A stretch of DNA of 7,850 nucleotides from Desulfobacula sp. (lineage in GTDB: Bacteria > Desulfobacterota > Desulfobacteria > Desulfobacterales > Desulfobacteraceae): contig JAQICW010000031.1 in NCBI GenBank assembly GCA_027858355.1, positions 1-7,850 on the forward strand, in the 5' to 3' direction. A program made the translations under genes and the position numbers. The notes below the pieces were generated by a model. It saw only the letters and a program-made list of their open reading frames with translations. It did no database searches and was not told the origin of the DNA. Within the stretch, counting starts at the first letter, position 1; every line of letters begins with the position of its first letter. Below, in pieces: positions 5,838 to 7,850 of the stretch.

Positions 5838-6548
5838 ATGGAACCCTTAATATCAGATAATGGACAGGATATTGTTGTCAAGCTTGAAAACGCATATAAG
5901 ATCTATACCATGGGCACTCAAAAGGTTGCGGCCCTGGGAGGGATTGATGTGGCCTTTGTCAGAGGAAGTTTCTGGGCCATTATGGGGTTCAGCGGGTCAG
6001 GCAAAAGCACCATGATGAATATCATTGGCTGCCTGGACCGGCTGACCACAGGCCGGTACGTGTTTCAGGGGAAGGATATCAGCGGCCATGGGGATGATGC
6101 CTTAAGCGACATCCGACTCAGACATCTAGGGTTTATTTTTCAGAGTTTCAACCTGATTCCCCAGTTGAGTGTACAGCGGAACATTGAGCTGCCGCTTTAC
6201 TACCTGGGCTGGGATGCCCTGAAAAGCGCGGAACATGCCCGAAAGCTGGCTGCCATGGTGGGTCTTGAAGATCGTCTGACTCACCGTCCGGCAGAGCTGT
6301 CCGGCGGGCAGATGCAACGCGTCGCTATTGCCCGCGCTCTGGCTACCAATCCGGATTTGATACTGGCTGATGAGCCCACCGGCAATCTGGACAGCAAAAC
6401 CAGTCAACAGATCATGGAATTGCTGGGTACCTTCCACGCGGCCGGCAAGACCATCATCATGGTGACTCATGAGGCCCATATCGCTGACTATGCACAGAAC
6501 CGGCTCTACATGAAAGATGGGCGTATCGAACGGATTGAAGGGAACTGA
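5838..6548 (+). CDS. ABC transporter ATPase, MacB/LolD type
   Basis: This 236-residue ATPase has all ABC motifs in order: Walker [10 protein letters not shown] (50-58), Q-loop Gln102 in [10 protein letters not shown], signature LSGGQ (154-158), Walker B LILADE (174-179), D-loop NLDS (183-186) and switch His211. The [15 protein letters not shown] and [10 protein letters not shown] wording is typical of the LolD/MacB/FtsE group, whose ATPases power mechanotransmission-type permeases rather than conventional pumps. The second residue of Walker A is Phe where the group normally has Pro; the required Gly and Lys-Ser/Thr residues are intact, so activity is expected. The start at 5838 lies 4 nt after the adaptor stop and has only a weak binding site, suggesting coupled translation. 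ATPase and permease are separate genes here, as in LolCDE and in Gram-positive MacB-like systems; in E. coli MacB they are fused. Confidence 0.95.
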   Translation: MEPLISDNGQDIVVKLENAYKIYTMGTQKVAALGGIDVAFVRGSFWAIMGFSGSGKSTMMNIIGCLDRLTTGRYVFQGKDISGHGDDALSDIRLRHLGFIFQSFNLIPQLSVQRNIELPLYYLGWDALKSAEHARKLAAMVGLEDRLTHRPAELSGGQMQRVAIARALATNPDLILADEPTGNLDSKTSQQIMELLGTFHAAGKTIIMVTHEAHIADYAQNRLYMKDGRIERIEGN

Positions 6549-6549
6549 T

Positions 6550-7818
6550 ATGAGACATATAAAATTTTTCAGAGAACTCTCGTCCGGCATCCAGACGTTG
6601 CTGCTTCACAAGCTGCGGTCTTTTCTGACCATGCTGGGCGTAGTGTTCGGGGTCGGCAGTGTCGTGGCCATGCTGGCCGTGGGTGAAGGTGCAAGCATGG
6701 AAGCCCTGGAACAGATCCGGAAACTCGGGAGTAACAACATTATTATTTCATCTGTCAAATCCGTGGAAGAAGAGGCTTCCAGCACAACGCGATCGTTCAT
6801 CAGCCTCTATGGTCTGACCTATCAGGATCATGAAAGGATAAAGGAAAGCTTTTCATCCGTTAAAAAGAATGTGCCTGTGAAACTTATGCGGAAGGAATCC
6901 CGGCTTGGACAGCGATCCCTTGAACTTAGGGTAGTGGGAACCAGCCAGCAATGGTTTGAGGTGATCCCCAGAGAACTCCTTGGTGGCCGGATTCTCACCC
7001 AGACAGATATGGAAAACAAATCCGCAGTGGTGGTACTGACTGAATTTGGTGCCAGAAAACTTCTGGCAGGCATGAACACCATCGGACAGACCATCCGGAT
7101 CGGTGGAGACAGTTTTGAGGTTGCAGGCATCATTAAAAGCGAAACAGGACAGGCCGGGACCATGCAGATTCCTGATAAGGAGATTGATGCCTATATTCCC
7201 ATCACCACTGCAAAAACCTATTTCGGGGACGTGACCATGAAGATTTCCGCAGGATCAAGACTCCGTGAAAAGGTTGAACTCCACCAGATCATTGTACAGG
7301 TGGACAACCTTGCCAGCGTCGAATCCACAGCCCAGGCCATTAAACGGATGCTGACCCTGTTTCACAAAAAAAACGATTACCAGATAAATGTTCCCCTTGC
7401 CCTGCTCAAGCAGGCAGAAGCCACAAAACGCACATTTAACATCGTCCTAGGGTCCATTGCCGGGATCAGTCTGCTGGTTGGGGGTATCGGGATCATGAAC
7501 ATCATGCTGGCATCCGTCACCGAGCGGATCAGAGAAATCGGCATCCGCCGAGCCATCGGTGCCAGACGTAGACAGATCATCATTCAGTTTCTCATTGAAG
7601 CAGTGGTTCTTTCCACCATAGGCGGTATCATTGGTCTTATGCTGGGCATTGCCATCCCCTGGTTTATTACCTGGTTTGCAAAAATGCCCACGGTCATAAC
7701 GCCTACAGGAATACTCCTGCCCCTGACAGTGAGCATCGGGATCGGCATCATTTTTGGTCTGTATCCTGCTGCCCGGGCTGCCCGTGTAGATCCTATCGTT
7801 GCTCTTCGCCATGAGTAG
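6550..7818 (+). CDS. MacB/FtsX-type ABC permease
   Basis: This 422-residue inner-membrane permease has the four-helix MacB/LolC architecture. TM1 is at about 24-46, followed by a large periplasmic domain (about 47-295) of the MacB_PCD type, then TM2 (about 297-320), TM3 (about 345-376) and TM4 (about 384-408). The cytoplasmic stretch ASVTERIREIGIRRAIGARR (321-340) is the typical coupling segment that contacts the ATPase. The C-terminus ARVDPIVALRHE is also typical of the family. The start at 6550 lies 1 nt after the ATPase stop, with AAGGGA just upstream; an in-frame ATG at 6517 would sit inside the ATPase gene and adds nothing. By family knowledge such proteins do not form a conventional membrane pore. 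They use ATP to drive the periplasmic domain and push substrate through adaptor and TolC. Substrates of relatives include macrolides, peptides and lipoproteins; this one's is unknown. Confidence 0.94.
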   Translation: MRHIKFFRELSSGIQTLLLHKLRSFLTMLGVVFGVGSVVAMLAVGEGASMEALEQIRKLGSNNIIISSVKSVEEEASSTTRSFISLYGLTYQDHERIKESFSSVKKNVPVKLMRKESRLGQRSLELRVVGTSQQWFEVIPRELLGGRILTQTDMENKSAVVVLTEFGARKLLAGMNTIGQTIRIGGDSFEVAGIIKSETGQAGTMQIPDKEIDAYIPITTAKTYFGDVTMKISAGSRLREKVELHQIIVQVDNLASVESTAQAIKRMLTLFHKKNDYQINVPLALLKQAEATKRTFNIVLGSIAGISLLVGGIGIMNIMLASVTERIREIGIRRAIGARRRQIIIQFLIEAVVLSTIGGIIGLMLGIAIPWFITWFAKMPTVITPTGILLPLTVSIGIGIIFGLYPAARAARVDPIVALRHE

Positions 7819-7850
7819 TCAACTTATTGATGCATCAGAAGCCATTTCAA
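7811..7850 (+). CDS. Possible start of a further operon gene (partial)
   Basis: An ATG at 7811 overlaps the permease stop by 8 nt in another frame and stays open to the window edge, reading MSSQLIDASEAIS. Close packing fits the operon style, but no ribosome binding site is evident and 13 codons are too few to identify a family. No terminator is visible after the permease, so continuation of the operon is plausible. Confidence 0.35.
   Translation, partial: MSSQLIDASEAIS

Noticed and set aside
5279..5881. 200-codon minus-strand frame across the adaptor end
   Set aside because: It is antisense to the adaptor and ATPase start and has no recognisable domain.

Overview
The window looks like chromosomal DNA of a Gram-negative anaerobe, most plausibly a sulfate-reducing member of the Desulfobacterota (Desulfobacteraceae-like). 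Three things suggest this: a membrane decarboxylase gamma subunit beside a PycB/OadA-type carboxyltransferase, a stand-alone CBS-pair protein, and a lipoprotein-anchored TolC-type efflux operon with moderate-GC coding and AT-rich spacers. The taxonomy is inferred from gene content and style, not from a marker gene.

Left block (1-966, minus strand). A short membrane protein of the OadG family is followed 70 bp downstream by a biotin-dependent carboxyltransferase that runs off the left edge. The metal-ligand motifs of the carboxyltransferase are present. It appears, however, to lack about 8 residues that the family has around the second beta strand of the TIM barrel. The pair would form part of an oxaloacetate/pyruvate carboxyl-transfer system, possibly a sodium-pumping decarboxylase. 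No beta subunit is visible.

Middle block (967-2388). A divergent, AT-rich spacer carries inverted repeats and a plausible sigma70-type promoter. It leads to a 153-residue protein of two CBS domains (1300-1761, plus). A 627-bp AT-rich gap with no convincing gene follows. It holds weak hairpins, T-rich tracts, a few short open stretches that could be gene debris, and a 10-codon leader ORF that ends on the start codon of the next gene.

Right block (2389-7818, plus). Four tightly packed genes form a complete tripartite ABC efflux operon. They encode an unusually long TolC-family outer-membrane lipoprotein, a periplasmic adaptor with a long coiled-coil hairpin, a LolD/MacB-type ATPase and a four-TM MacB/FtsX-type permease. 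Gene junctions are a 14-nt overlap, a 4-nt gap and a 1-nt gap, so they are very probably cotranscribed. Together they would move a substrate from the periplasm or inner-membrane outer leaflet across the outer membrane, as MacAB-TolC does. Unlike E. coli MacB, ATPase and permease are separate polypeptides. A further ORF may begin at 7811, overlapping the permease stop, so the operon may continue past the right edge.

I found no CRISPR array, tRNA, rRNA or intact mobile element. The efflux operon belongs to a known type. The most unusual details are the apparent in-frame deletion in the carboxyltransferase, the leader ORF coupled to the TolC start, and the enlarged outer-membrane component.
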